A DNA stretch of 36,221 bases from Teichococcus deserti (GTDB lineage Bacteria; Pseudomonadota; Alphaproteobacteria; Acetobacterales; Acetobacteraceae): the NCBI RefSeq assembly GCF_001982615.1, contig NZ_MLCO01000184.1, positions 1-36,221 of the forward strand. Direction: 5' to 3'. The translations under genes and the position numbers were made by a program. Positions 1 to 6,122 of the stretch are shown here, piece by piece. How positions within the stretch are numbered: the first letter of the stretch is position 1; every line of letters starts with the position of its first letter. The notes under the pieces are model-generated. The model saw nothing but the letters and a program-made list of their open reading frames with translations, searched no databases and had not been told where the DNA came from.

Positions 1-580
1 GCGCCGGGCTGCGCCGGGTATCGAGCCAGACCACCAGGGTCGAGGCGGCGGCGGCCAGGGCGCAGACGGCCATGATGCCGCGCCAGCCGATGAAGGGGGC
101 GGCGAGGCCCGAGACCGCGCCGCCGGCCAGCTGGCCGAGGATGGCGCAGGCCAGGAAGCGGCTGATGGCGACCTGGCGCTGTTCCATCGGCACGCGGTCG
201 CCGAACAGCGCCAGGGTCAGGGGGAAGATGCCGCCGGCGGCCAGGCCCGCCGCGATGCGGGCGGCGAAGAGGCTGTCGAGCGTGGGCGCCAGGGCGCAGG
301 CGGCGAGCATGACGGCGAGCAGGCCGAGGCAGAGGCCGATGATGCGGCGCTTGCCGAAGCTGTCGCCCATCGGCCCCAGGATGGGCTGGATCAGGGCGTA
401 GGGCAGGGTGAAGGCGCTGGCGAGCAGCGCCACCTGTTCATGCGGGGTGGCGAATTCGGTGGCGAGCTCGCCCATCAGCGGGTCGAGGGCGCGGCCGGCC
501 AGGGCGCCGGCGAAGCCGCCCAGGCCGAAGACCGCGACCATGCGCTGCACCGCGCGCGGGTCGGGTGGTGAGGTATCCAT
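1..580 (-). CDS. MFS transporter, N-terminal half (cut by window edge)
   Basis: About 193 residues are visible from the ATG at 580-578; the C-terminal half lies outside the window. The protein is strongly hydrophobic with roughly six predicted membrane helices, as expected for the first half of a 12-helix major facilitator. The helix 2-3 loop reads GDSFGKRRIIG, matching the MFS motif A pattern (G-x-x-x-D/S-R/K-x-G-R/K-R-R/K), followed by alternating hydrophobic segments. It is an inner-membrane secondary transporter; the substrate cannot be told from this half, though many such genes encode drug or sugar effluxers. It lies downstream of tadA on the same strand, separated by 84 bases that contain a strong palindrome, so it is probably transcribed separately. 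The family call is secure, the substrate unknown. Confidence 0.85.
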   Translation of the reverse strand, partial: MDTSPPDPRAVQRMVAVFGLGGFAGALAGRALDPLMGELATEFATPHEQVALLASAFTLPYALIQPILGPMGDSFGKRRIIGLCLGLLAVMLAACALAPTLDSLFAARIAAGLAAGGIFPLTLALFGDRVPMEQRQVAISRFLACAILGQLAGGAVSGLAAPFIGWRGIMAVCALAAAASTLVVWLDTRRSPA

Positions 581-625
581 GGCGTAGATGCTGCGCTGCG
601 CGGGGTGTCGCGCCAAGGTCCGGTC

Positions 626-645
626 TTCTGACCATTCCTTCAGAA
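626..645. repeat. Inverted repeat TTCTGA-N8-TCAGAA between tadA and the MFS gene
   Basis: Arms of 6 bp flank an 8-nt centre in the spacer between the tadA stop and the MFS start. It directly follows the larger palindrome at 655-677 in the direction of transcription. It could be an operator for the transporter gene or part of the repeat element; the sequence alone does not decide. Confidence 0.35.
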
Positions 646-654
646 TGCGGGGGT

Positions 655-677
655 CCGGGGGAACTCAGTTCCCCCGG
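655..677 (-). repeat. Palindromic repeat copy A at the tadA 3' end
   Basis: Perfect 11-bp arms (CCGGGGGAACT and AGTTCCCCCGG) surround a single central base. On the minus strand it is followed by ACCCCC. The tadA stop codon at 667-665 sits at the centre of the palindrome. It shares the GGGGAA...TTCCCC core and the trailing ACCCC with copies at 4373-4394 and 4582-4603, so it belongs to a dispersed family. It may act as a transcription terminator or a REP-like element. Confidence 0.7.
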
Positions 678-1141
678 CGGGGGTTCGGGGGCGGAGCCCC
701 TGATCTTTTGTTTCTGAAGAAGTCGGTCAGCAGCGTGGCGCATTCCGTTTCCCGGATGCCGCCCACGACTTCCGGCGCGTGGTGGCAGGAGGGTGCCTGG
801 AAGATGCGCGCCCCGTGCTCGACGCCGCCGCCCTTGGGGTCATAGGCCCCGAAGACAATGCGCTTTACCCGGAAGAAGCTGGCCGCCTGGGCGCACATCG
901 GGCAGGGCTCGAGGGTGACGGTCAGGGTGCAGTCGGTCAGGCGGGGCGAGCCGCGGAGGCGGGCGGCCTGGCGGAGGGCCAGGATCTCGGCATGGGCCGA
1001 GGCGTCGTGGTCTGCCTCGACCCGGTTGCCGGCGCGGCCGAGCACCTGTCCCGCGGGATCGGTGACGACGGCGCCGACCGGGACCTCGCCCCGGGCGGCG
1101 GCGGCGCGCGCCTCCGCCAGGGCGAGCTCAATGGGCGTCAC
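665..1141 (-). CDS. tadA: tRNA-specific adenosine-34 deaminase TadA
   Basis: A 158-residue cytidine-deaminase-fold enzyme that converts A34 to inosine in tRNA-Arg(ACG), giving wobble decoding of CGN codons. The zinc site is clear: HAE at 50-52 (H50 ligand, E52 proton shuttle) and PCPMC at 79-83 (C80 and C83 ligands). The start is a GTG at 1141-1139 overlapping the stop of the upstream SDR gene (GTGA), which implies translational coupling. The last 10-15 residues are Gly/Pro/Arg-rich and come from a GC-rich repeat, not from the conserved fold. Guanine or cytosine deaminases share the fold, but length and the EPCPMC context favour TadA. A Gln follows the PCPMCA motif where Gly is usual, a minor oddity. 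Confidence 0.92.
   Translation of the reverse strand: MTPIELALAEARAAAARGEVPVGAVVTDPAGQVLGRAGNRVEADHDASAHAEILALRQAARLRGSPRLTDCTLTVTLEPCPMCAQAASFFRVKRIVFGAYDPKGGGVEHGARIFQAPSCHHAPEVVGGIRETECATLLTDFFRNKRSGAPPPNPRRGN
688..700 (-). repeat. Short GC hairpin GGGGC-GGA-GCCCC inside the tadA C-terminal codons
   Basis: A 5-bp stem with a 3-nt loop, 10 bases from palindrome A and read first when tadA is transcribed. With the following CCCCC/GGGGG runs it makes a composite GC-rich repeat of about 46 bases. It encodes part of the Pro-rich tail of TadA, which suggests the repeat arrived at the gene end and was read through. Confidence 0.5.
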
Positions 1142-1905
1142 GGGCCGATCAGCTGCCCGCCATCGGCGGTGATGGTGTGGCCGGTGACCCAGCGGGCGCG
1201 GCGGGAGGCGAGGAAGAGGACGACATCGGCCATTTCCTCGGGCTCGCCCAGGCGGCCGAAGGGGATCTGCGACAGGACGGAGTTGTAGAGCGCCGGGTTG
1301 CTGGTGCGGCGGTCTTCCCAGCTGCCGCCGGGGAACTCGATCGAGCCCGGGGCCAGGCCGTTGACCCGGATGCCCTTGCCGGCATGCATCTTGGCCTGGC
1401 TGGCGGTGTAGTGAATGACCGCCGCCTTGATCGCGCCATACGGGGCCGAGCGCGTGCTCGCCCGCATCGCCGAAATGGACGAGACGTTGATGATGGAGGC
1501 GAAGCCGGGCTTGCCGGGCTCGGCCGCCTTCTCCAGCCAGGGCAGGGCGGCCTGGCTGGCGCGGACGATGGCCATCATGTCGACGTCGAAGGAGGCAGCC
1601 CAGCCGGCCTCGTCATCGGTCTGGCCGAAGCCGGAGGCGTTGTTGACCAGCACGTCGATGCCGCCCAGCGCCGCGGCGGCGGCCGGGATGAAGGCCGCGA
1701 TCTGGTCGGCCTTGGACAGGTCGCAGGGGCCAGCGAAGACCGGGTTGCCGAAAGCGGCGAGCTCGGCCCGCGCGGCCTCCAGCGGACCGGCGCCACGGGC
1801 GCAGATGGCGACCGACGCGCCCTCTTTGGCGAAGCCCAGCGCGATGCTGCGGCCGATGCCGCGGCTGCCGCCCATGACCACGACGCGCTTGCCCGAGAAT
1901 TCCAT
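1138..1905 (-). CDS. SDR-family NAD(P)-dependent oxidoreductase
   Basis: A 255-residue short-chain dehydrogenase/reductase. The Rossmann dinucleotide motif GGSRGIG is at 12-18, the NNAS motif at 88-91, a catalytic Ser near 143, and YxxxK as Y156/K160. The C-terminal part has the usual RVNGLAPG and TGHTITADGG segments. The ATG at 1905 is preceded by AGGAG at good spacing, which sets this start although the frame stays open far upstream. The substrate cannot be predicted; the family acts on sugars, steroids, acyl carriers and others. It overlaps tadA by 4 bp and is probably the first gene of an SDR-tadA transcript, divergent from the puuD-like operon. Confidence 0.9.
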   Translation of the reverse strand: MEFSGKRVVVMGGSRGIGRSIALGFAKEGASVAICARGAGPLEAARAELAAFGNPVFAGPCDLSKADQIAAFIPAAAAALGGIDVLVNNASGFGQTDDEAGWAASFDVDMMAIVRASQAALPWLEKAAEPGKPGFASIINVSSISAMRASTRSAPYGAIKAAVIHYTASQAKMHAGKGIRVNGLAPGSIEFPGGSWEDRRTSNPALYNSVLSQIPFGRLGEPEEMADVVLFLASRRARWVTGHTITADGGQLIGP

Positions 1906-1933
1906 CGATGTCTCTCCTGACGATCCCGCGGGC

Positions 1934-1962
1934 AGATCAGCGCAAAGCCCCGCGCCCGACAA
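1934..1962 (-). promoter_or_regulatory. Candidate promoter for SDR-tadA
   Basis: On the minus strand TTGTCG (1962-1957) and TGATCT (1939-1934) are separated by 17 nt. The -35 is good and the -10 weak. It overlaps the inverted repeat at 1940-1975. Low confidence without transcript data. Confidence 0.3.
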
Positions 1963-1975
1963 GGCGGGCTTGCGC
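1940..1975. repeat. Bulged inverted repeat in the SDR/puuD divergent region
   Basis: GCGCAAAGCCC at 1940-1950 pairs with GGGCTTGCGC at 1966-1975, giving 10 bp with one bulged A and a 15-nt loop. It covers the candidate SDR -35 and spacer and lies 30 bp from the puuD candidate -35. It could be an operator for a regulator of the divergent pair or just a transcript hairpin. Confidence 0.4.
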
Positions 1976-2004
1976 GTTTCGCGGGGGGAGGGCGCAGCTT
2001 TCCG

Positions 2005-2033
2005 TTGTGATCCCGGCGCGAGGGGGCTAGGGA
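2005..2033 (+). promoter_or_regulatory. Candidate promoter giving a leaderless puuD-rluB-rsmD mRNA
   Basis: TTGTGA (2005-2010), a 17-nt spacer, then TAGGGA (2028-2033), and 7 nt later the ATG at 2041. A sigma-70-type start about 7 nt after the -10 would fall on the A of the start codon. No convincing Shine-Dalgarno precedes the ATG, which fits leaderless translation. The same geometry occurs at 5976-6004. Confidence 0.5.
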
Positions 2034-2040
2034 CCGCGGG

Positions 2041-2781
2041 ATGCGCAAGCTTCCCCTGATCGGCCTGACCCTGGATGCGGAGCAGCCCGGCGGCTACTCC
2101 AAGCTCCCCTGGTACGCCCTCCGCCAGAACTATTTTGCCAGCGTCGTCCGGGCGGGCGGCCTGCCCGTCGCCCTGCCGCATGAGGCCGCGCTGGCCGAGG
2201 CCTATCTCGACGAGGTGGACGGGCTGCTGGTCACCGGCGGCGCCTTCGACGTCGATCCCTCGCTCTATGGCGGCGGGCCGGCGCATGAGACGGTGACGCT
2301 GAAGCAGGGCCGCACCGCCTTCGAGCTGGCCATGGTGCAGGGCGCGCTGGCCCGCGACATGCCCGTGCTCGGCATCTGCGGCGGCGAGCAGCTGCTGGCT
2401 GTGGCGCTCGGCGGCACGCTGATCCAGCACATCCCGGACAGCGTCGCCGATTGCCTGCCGCATGAGCAGCCCAACCCGCGCACCGAGCCCGGGCACGAGG
2501 TCGCCATCACCGAGGGCAGCCTGCTGGCCCACGCCGCGGGGACGCTGCGCATGGCGGTGAACTCGGCGCATCACCAGGCGGTCGCGACGCCGGGGCCGCG
2601 CGCCCTGGTCAATGCCGTGGCGCCCGACGGGGTGATCGAGGGCATCGAATCCACCGGCCACCGCTTCGCGCTGGGCGTGCAGTGGCATCCGGAATACGCG
2701 GTGGACCCGAAGGACCAGGCCATCCTGGACGCCTTCGTCGCCGCCTGCCGCGACGCCGCCGCCGCGCGGAGGGCCGCATGA
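2041..2781 (+). CDS. Class I glutamine amidotransferase-like gamma-glutamyl hydrolase (peptidase C26, PuuD-like)
   Basis: A 246-residue cytosolic hydrolase of the family that cleaves gamma-glutamyl amides, such as gamma-glutamyl-GABA in putrescine breakdown. The nucleophile elbow GICGG places the catalytic Cys at 113, and the WHPE motif gives His216 and Glu218. VTGG near residue 65 is the usual oxyanion-side loop. Length matches PuuD relatives (about 250). It overlaps rluB by ATGA, so it heads a puuD-rluB-rsmD operon. A 4-aminobutyrate aminotransferase lies 7 kb away at 9681-10997, which would fit a GABA route, but no puuA/B/C genes are present and the substrate is inferred only. Confidence 0.87.
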   Translation: MRKLPLIGLTLDAEQPGGYSKLPWYALRQNYFASVVRAGGLPVALPHEAALAEAYLDEVDGLLVTGGAFDVDPSLYGGGPAHETVTLKQGRTAFELAMVQGALARDMPVLGICGGEQLLAVALGGTLIQHIPDSVADCLPHEQPNPRTEPGHEVAITEGSLLAHAAGTLRMAVNSAHHQAVATPGPRALVNAVAPDGVIEGIESTGHRFALGVQWHPEYAVDPKDQAILDAFVAACRDAAAARRAA

Positions 2782-3797
2782 CCGACGAGATCCAGGACGC
2801 CGAGGACGCTGGCCGCGGCGAGCGCATCGCCAAGTGGCTGGCCCGCGCCGGCGTCGCCAGCCGCCGCGATGCCGAGAAGCTGGTGGCCGAAGGCAAGGTG
2901 TCCCTCAACGGCCAGATCATCGAGACGCCGGCGACCTTCGTCGGGCCTGAGGACCGCGTCGTCGTCGACGGCAAGCCGGTCGGCCAGGCGCAGCACACCC
3001 GCCTGTTCCGCTACCACAAGCCGCCCGGGCTGGTGACGACGCACAAGGATCCGGAAGGCCGCCGCACGGTGTTCGAGGAGCTGCCGGCCGCCCTGCCGCG
3101 GCTGGTCTCGGTCGGCCGGCTGGACCTGAATTCCGAAGGCCTGCTGCTGCTGACCAATGACGGCGCCCTGTCGCGCAAGCTGGAGCTGCCGGCCAATGCC
3201 TGGAACCGCCGCTATCGCGCGCGCGTCCATGGCCGGGTCGACGAGCGGGCGCTGGCCCAGCTGGCCTACGGCATCACCGTCGAGGGCGTGGCCTATGGCC
3301 CGATCCAGGCCGGGCTCGATTCCCGCCAGGGCACCAATGCCTGGCTGACCGTCACCCTGACCGAGGGCAAGAACCGCGAGGTCCGTCGCGTCCTCCAGCA
3401 TCTCGGCCTGACGGTGACCCGGCTGATCCGCACCGCCTATGGCCCCTTCAGCCTCGGCGACCTGCCGCGCGGCGCGGTGGAGGAGGTCAGCGCCAAGGTG
3501 ATGCGCGAGCAGCTCGGCCTCGACGCGCCGCCGCGCATCCGCCGCGGCAAGGAGCTGGCCGCCGAGGCCGCCGCCCGCGCCGCCGCGATCACAGCCGCCG
3601 AGGGCGACCCGACCGCGCCGAAGCCCGTCGCCAAGCCCGAGGCCATGCAGCGCTCCCGCCCGGCCAAGCCGCCGCGCGCGCGCAACGCCACCGAGCCGCT
3701 GCGCCGGGCCTGGGGCGCCATCGCCCAGGGCCCCGATGCCGACCAGCCGCAAGGCCCGGGCAAGCGCGGCCGCGGCGGCCCGCGCAAGCCGCGCTGA
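2778..3797 (+). CDS. rluB: 23S rRNA pseudouridine synthase, RluB/RsuA family
   Basis: A 339-residue enzyme that isomerises uridine to pseudouridine in rRNA. An S4 RNA-binding domain occupies about residues 14-65 (IAKWLARAGVASRRDAEKL), followed by the RsuA/RluB/E/F catalytic domain. The signature GRLDLNSEGLLL places the catalytic Asp at 116. Later motifs EGKNREVRR and HLGLTVTRLIR are typical of RluB. A basic, Ala/Pro/Arg-rich tail of about 80 residues ends the protein, as in many high-GC homologs, and probably binds RNA non-specifically. The ATG overlaps the upstream stop (ATGA) and its TGA overlaps the rsmD start by one base. RluB (U2605 of 23S) is preferred over RluE, RluF or RsuA because of the tail and context, but this is not decisive. 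Confidence 0.9.
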   Translation: MTDEIQDAEDAGRGERIAKWLARAGVASRRDAEKLVAEGKVSLNGQIIETPATFVGPEDRVVVDGKPVGQAQHTRLFRYHKPPGLVTTHKDPEGRRTVFEELPAALPRLVSVGRLDLNSEGLLLLTNDGALSRKLELPANAWNRRYRARVHGRVDERALAQLAYGITVEGVAYGPIQAGLDSRQGTNAWLTVTLTEGKNREVRRVLQHLGLTVTRLIRTAYGPFSLGDLPRGAVEEVSAKVMREQLGLDAPPRIRRGKELAAEAAARAAAITAAEGDPTAPKPVAKPEAMQRSRPAKPPRARNATEPLRRAWGAIAQGPDADQPQGPGKRGRGGPRKPR

Positions 3798-4354
3798 TGC
3801 GGATCATCGCCGGGCGGCATCGCGGCCGCCGGCTGGAGGCGCCCCCGGGCGCCGCCACCCGCCCGACCGCCGACCGCGTCCGCCAGGCGCTGTTCGACAT
3901 GCTGTGGCACGCCCCCTGGGCCGGCCGCGAGGCGGTGGAAGAGGCGGTGGTGCTGGACGCCTTCGCCGGCACCGGCGCGCTGGGGCTGGAGGCGCTGTCG
4001 CGCGGCGCCGCCTCGGCCTATTTCATCGAGCAGGACCGCGTGGCGCTCGGCGTGCTGCGCACCAACATCACCCTCTGCCAGGAATCGACGCGCGCCCGGA
4101 TCATGGCCGGCGACGCGACCCGCCCGCCCAAGATGGTGGCGGCCTGCAGCCTGGTGTTCCTCGACCCGCCCTACGGCAAGGAGCTGGTGCCGAAGTCGGT
4201 CGCCGCCCTCGGCGCCGCCGGATGGATCGCGCCCGGCGCCCTGGTGATCGCGGAAACCGGTCGGGAAGAAGCGGTGGTCCTGCCGGGATACGAGGACGTC
4301 GCGGTCCGGGAACATGGGGCCGCGAAGGTGCATTGCTTCAGGAAAGAAGCCTGA
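3797..4354 (+). CDS. rsmD: 16S rRNA (guanine966-N2)-methyltransferase RsmD
   Basis: A 185-residue SAM-dependent methyltransferase that modifies G966 of 16S rRNA. The N-terminus MRIIAGRHRGRRL followed by RPTADRVRQALFDML is the family signature. The SAM-binding motif I is DAFAGTGALGLEALSRGA (54-71) and the catalytic DPPY is at 123-126. Length is normal. The start shares one base with the rluB stop (TGATG), so it is translationally coupled and last in the operon. The transcript ends in palindromic repeat B at 4373-4394. Confidence 0.95.
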   Translation: MRIIAGRHRGRRLEAPPGAATRPTADRVRQALFDMLWHAPWAGREAVEEAVVLDAFAGTGALGLEALSRGAASAYFIEQDRVALGVLRTNITLCQESTRARIMAGDATRPPKMVAACSLVFLDPPYGKELVPKSVAALGAAGWIAPGALVIAETGREEAVVLPGYEDVAVREHGAAKVHCFRKEA

Positions 4355-4372
4355 CAGCAGGACAGAGGTAGG

Positions 4373-4394
4373 CCAGGGGAATGAATTCCCCTGG
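4373..4394 (+). repeat. Palindromic repeat copy B downstream of rsmD
   Basis: Perfect 10-bp arms CCAGGGGAAT and ATTCCCCTGG around a 2-nt centre, followed by ACCCC and the T-rich stretch ATCTTTTTTCT (to 4410). It starts 18 bases after the rsmD stop. The hairpin plus T-tract makes an intrinsic terminator likely. It is an inverted near-copy of the element at 4582-4603. Confidence 0.75.
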
Positions 4395-4581
4395 ACCCCA
4401 TCTTTTTTCTGTTCACCGGCCGTGAACGGGCCAGCGCCTTCGTCGGCAGCGGCACCAGGGCATCACGGCGGGACGCCATTTCATGAAAAAAGCGCGCCCT
4501 TACAGGTCGCGCTGTCGATTGGCCGTTTCACGTACTGTCTTCACGTGGACACGGCAGTCACCGCAGAAGAAAGAAGGGGGT
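4395..4581. other. Spacer between two inverted palindromic repeats
   Basis: This 187-base stretch lies between convergent genes. It holds the pyrimidine-rich tails of both palindromes, a near-palindrome at 4411-4427 (GTTCA...TGAAC), and AT-richer sequence around 4480-4500. No open frame here has a credible ribosome site or family resemblance. The overall picture is a convergent termination zone. Confidence 0.5.
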
Positions 4582-4603
4582 CTGGGGGAATTCATTCCCC
4601 CAG
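4582..4603 (-). repeat. Palindromic repeat copy C downstream of the GT gene
   Basis: Perfect 10-bp arms CTGGGGGAAT and ATTCCCCCAG around TC. Read on the minus strand it follows the glycosyltransferase stop by 12 bases and is followed by ACCCCC and TTCTTTCTTCT. It matches copy B closely over about 40 bases in the opposite orientation. Likely the terminator of the minus-strand gene. Confidence 0.75.
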
Positions 4604-4615
4604 CCTGCCAAACCC

Positions 4616-5968
4616 TTACTGCGCTGCCGCTTCGCCTTCCTCGCCCAGGGTGGCCCCCAGCCGCGTGTAGACCTCGCGCAGGCGCTTGTCGTAAGCCTCG
4701 TTGCTGAACAACGCCGCGCGCTTCGGCCCGGCGTCTTCCAGCCAGCCGCGCAGCTCGGCGTCGGTGTCCAGGGCGCGGATGGCCTCGGTCATGGCGCGGA
4801 CGTCGTAGGGGTCGATGGTGATGGCGGAATCGCCCACGACCTCGGGCAGGGAGGAGGTGTTGGAGGTCAGCACCGGGGTGCCGAGCTTCATCGCCTCCAG
4901 CGCCGGCAGGCCGAAGCCTTCGTAGAGCGAGGGGAACATCGCCGCCTTGGCGCCGCGGATCAGCGAGATCAGCAGGCGGAAGGGCGCGTAGTCCAGCAGG
5001 ATGATCTTGCTGCGCTGGCGCAGGATCGAGCCTTCCTGCACCTGGTAGCGGATATGGTCGTCGAAGATGAGCTTGAGCTCCTCCTCGCTCTGCCAGGCCT
5101 TCTTGCCGACCAGGACCAGCGGCAGGTCGGTGCCGGAGGACAGGTAGGCCTCGATCATGCGGCCGACATTCTTCTTCGGCTCGATGGCGCCGAAGAACAG
5201 GAAGTACTTCTTCCATTCCAGGCCGAAGCTGCCGCGGATCTCGTCCTGCGCCTCGTTGACCGGCTTGTCGGTGAACTTCCGGGGCAGCTCGACCGCCTGG
5301 TAGGTGTTGGTCACCTTCTCCGGGTCGGCGCCCAGCAGGTTGATGATGTCCTGGCGCGACGCCTCGGAGACGGTGACGATATGGTCCGCCTTCTGCACGA
5401 TCTGCCGGTTCATCTTGTAGTAGCGGCGCTTGTTGTCGAGCGTCGTGTAGGGCAGGCGCAGCGGCACCAGGTCGTGCAGGCAGTAGATGTTCTTGGCGCC
5501 CGGGATCCGCATCGGCAGCGGATAGGTCCAGTGCATGATGTGCGGCGGCCGCGGCATGGTGACGCTGACCGGCCGGCCATAGACCTTGAAGGCGTTGTGG
5601 GCGAGGTTGAAGCCGTTCTCGACGTTCCACAGATGGTCGAAATGCGGCATCCGGCTTTCATAGGTCGTCGAGATGACGCTGCCGGTGACCGGGATGCGGG
5701 TGGCGTATTCGCCGAGCGGCCCCATCAGCGTCCGCCGCGTGTTGCGCAGCCAGCGCAGCAGCGCCGAGGCGTCGCCGACGCGGTTGTCGAAGAAGGCGAT
5801 CTCGCGGATCAGCTCGTTGCGGCTGGGGCTGGCCCGGGTGCCGTAGAGCACGCCGACCTCGGCGCCCAGCGCCCCCAGCCGGAAGCTCAGGTTGCGCGCG
5901 TAGGTGGCGACACCCGTGCCCTTGTCGAGCGCGAGGTTGTAGCCGTCGATATAGATTCGGGACCGCAT
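4616..5968 (-). CDS. Glycosyltransferase family 4 (GT-B fold)
   Basis: A 450-residue retaining glycosyltransferase of the GT4 type, which transfers a sugar from a nucleotide-sugar donor, usually in surface polysaccharide synthesis at the cytoplasmic membrane face. The N-terminal domain starts IYIDGYNLALDKGTGVATYARNL, a common acceptor-side signature. YCLHDLVPLRLP and HIVTVSEASRQDI lie mid-protein. The donor domain begins FLFFGAIEPKKN, and the EX7E motif EGFGLPALE spans Glu350-Glu358. No membrane helix or signal peptide is evident. It is divergent from a second GT gene at 6123. The donor and acceptor cannot be predicted. The start has no clear Shine-Dalgarno and follows a promoter-like pair that would give a leaderless mRNA. 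Confidence 0.92.
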   Translation of the reverse strand: MRSRIYIDGYNLALDKGTGVATYARNLSFRLGALGAEVGVLYGTRASPSRNELIREIAFFDNRVGDASALLRWLRNTRRTLMGPLGEYATRIPVTGSVISTTYESRMPHFDHLWNVENGFNLAHNAFKVYGRPVSVTMPRPPHIMHWTYPLPMRIPGAKNIYCLHDLVPLRLPYTTLDNKRRYYKMNRQIVQKADHIVTVSEASRQDIINLLGADPEKVTNTYQAVELPRKFTDKPVNEAQDEIRGSFGLEWKKYFLFFGAIEPKKNVGRMIEAYLSSGTDLPLVLVGKKAWQSEEELKLIFDDHIRYQVQEGSILRQRSKIILLDYAPFRLLISLIRGAKAAMFPSLYEGFGLPALEAMKLGTPVLTSNTSSLPEVVGDSAITIDPYDVRAMTEAIRALDTDAELRGWLEDAGPKRAALFSNEAYDKRLREVYTRLGATLGEEGEAAAQ

Positions 5969-5975
5969 GGGCCCG

Positions 5976-6004
5976 ACCCTAGCGGAGCCTGGCGCCGCGG
6001 CGAA
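5976..6004 (-). promoter_or_regulatory. Candidate promoter giving a leaderless GT mRNA
   Basis: On the minus strand TTCGCC (6004-5999), a 17-nt spacer and TAGGGT (5981-5976), then 7 nt to the ATG at 5968. The -10 and its distance to the ATG match the puuD promoter candidate. The -35 is weaker. Confidence 0.42.
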
Positions 6005-6067
6005 GGGGGCGATTGCATTCCGCGGTCACGGATTTGCTGCACTGCGAGAAGAGGGGCGCAAGAGGAC

Positions 6068-6097
6068 TTGACCGCGGCGGGGCCGCAGGGCCGATAG
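6068..6097 (+). promoter_or_regulatory. Candidate promoter for the TPR-glycosyltransferase/bluB pair
   Basis: TTGACC (6068-6073) is followed, 17-18 nt later, by CCGATAG (6091-6097). The -35 is good, the -10 poor. A GGGGGCGG stretch before the ATG at 6123 can serve as a weak ribosome site. Confidence 0.35.
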
Positions 6098-6122
6098 GCG
6101 TCATGCACGGACGGGGGCGGCG

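Noticed and set aside
1906-2688. Upstream extension of the SDR gene to about 516 residues
   Set aside because: The added part is antisense to the puuD-like gene; AGGAG before the ATG at 1905 and the canonical Rossmann start fix the shorter form.
4483-4707. Small plus-strand frame in the convergent gap at 4395-4615
   Set aside because: It overlaps palindromic repeat C and the GT 3' end, lacks a good ribosome site and resembles no family.
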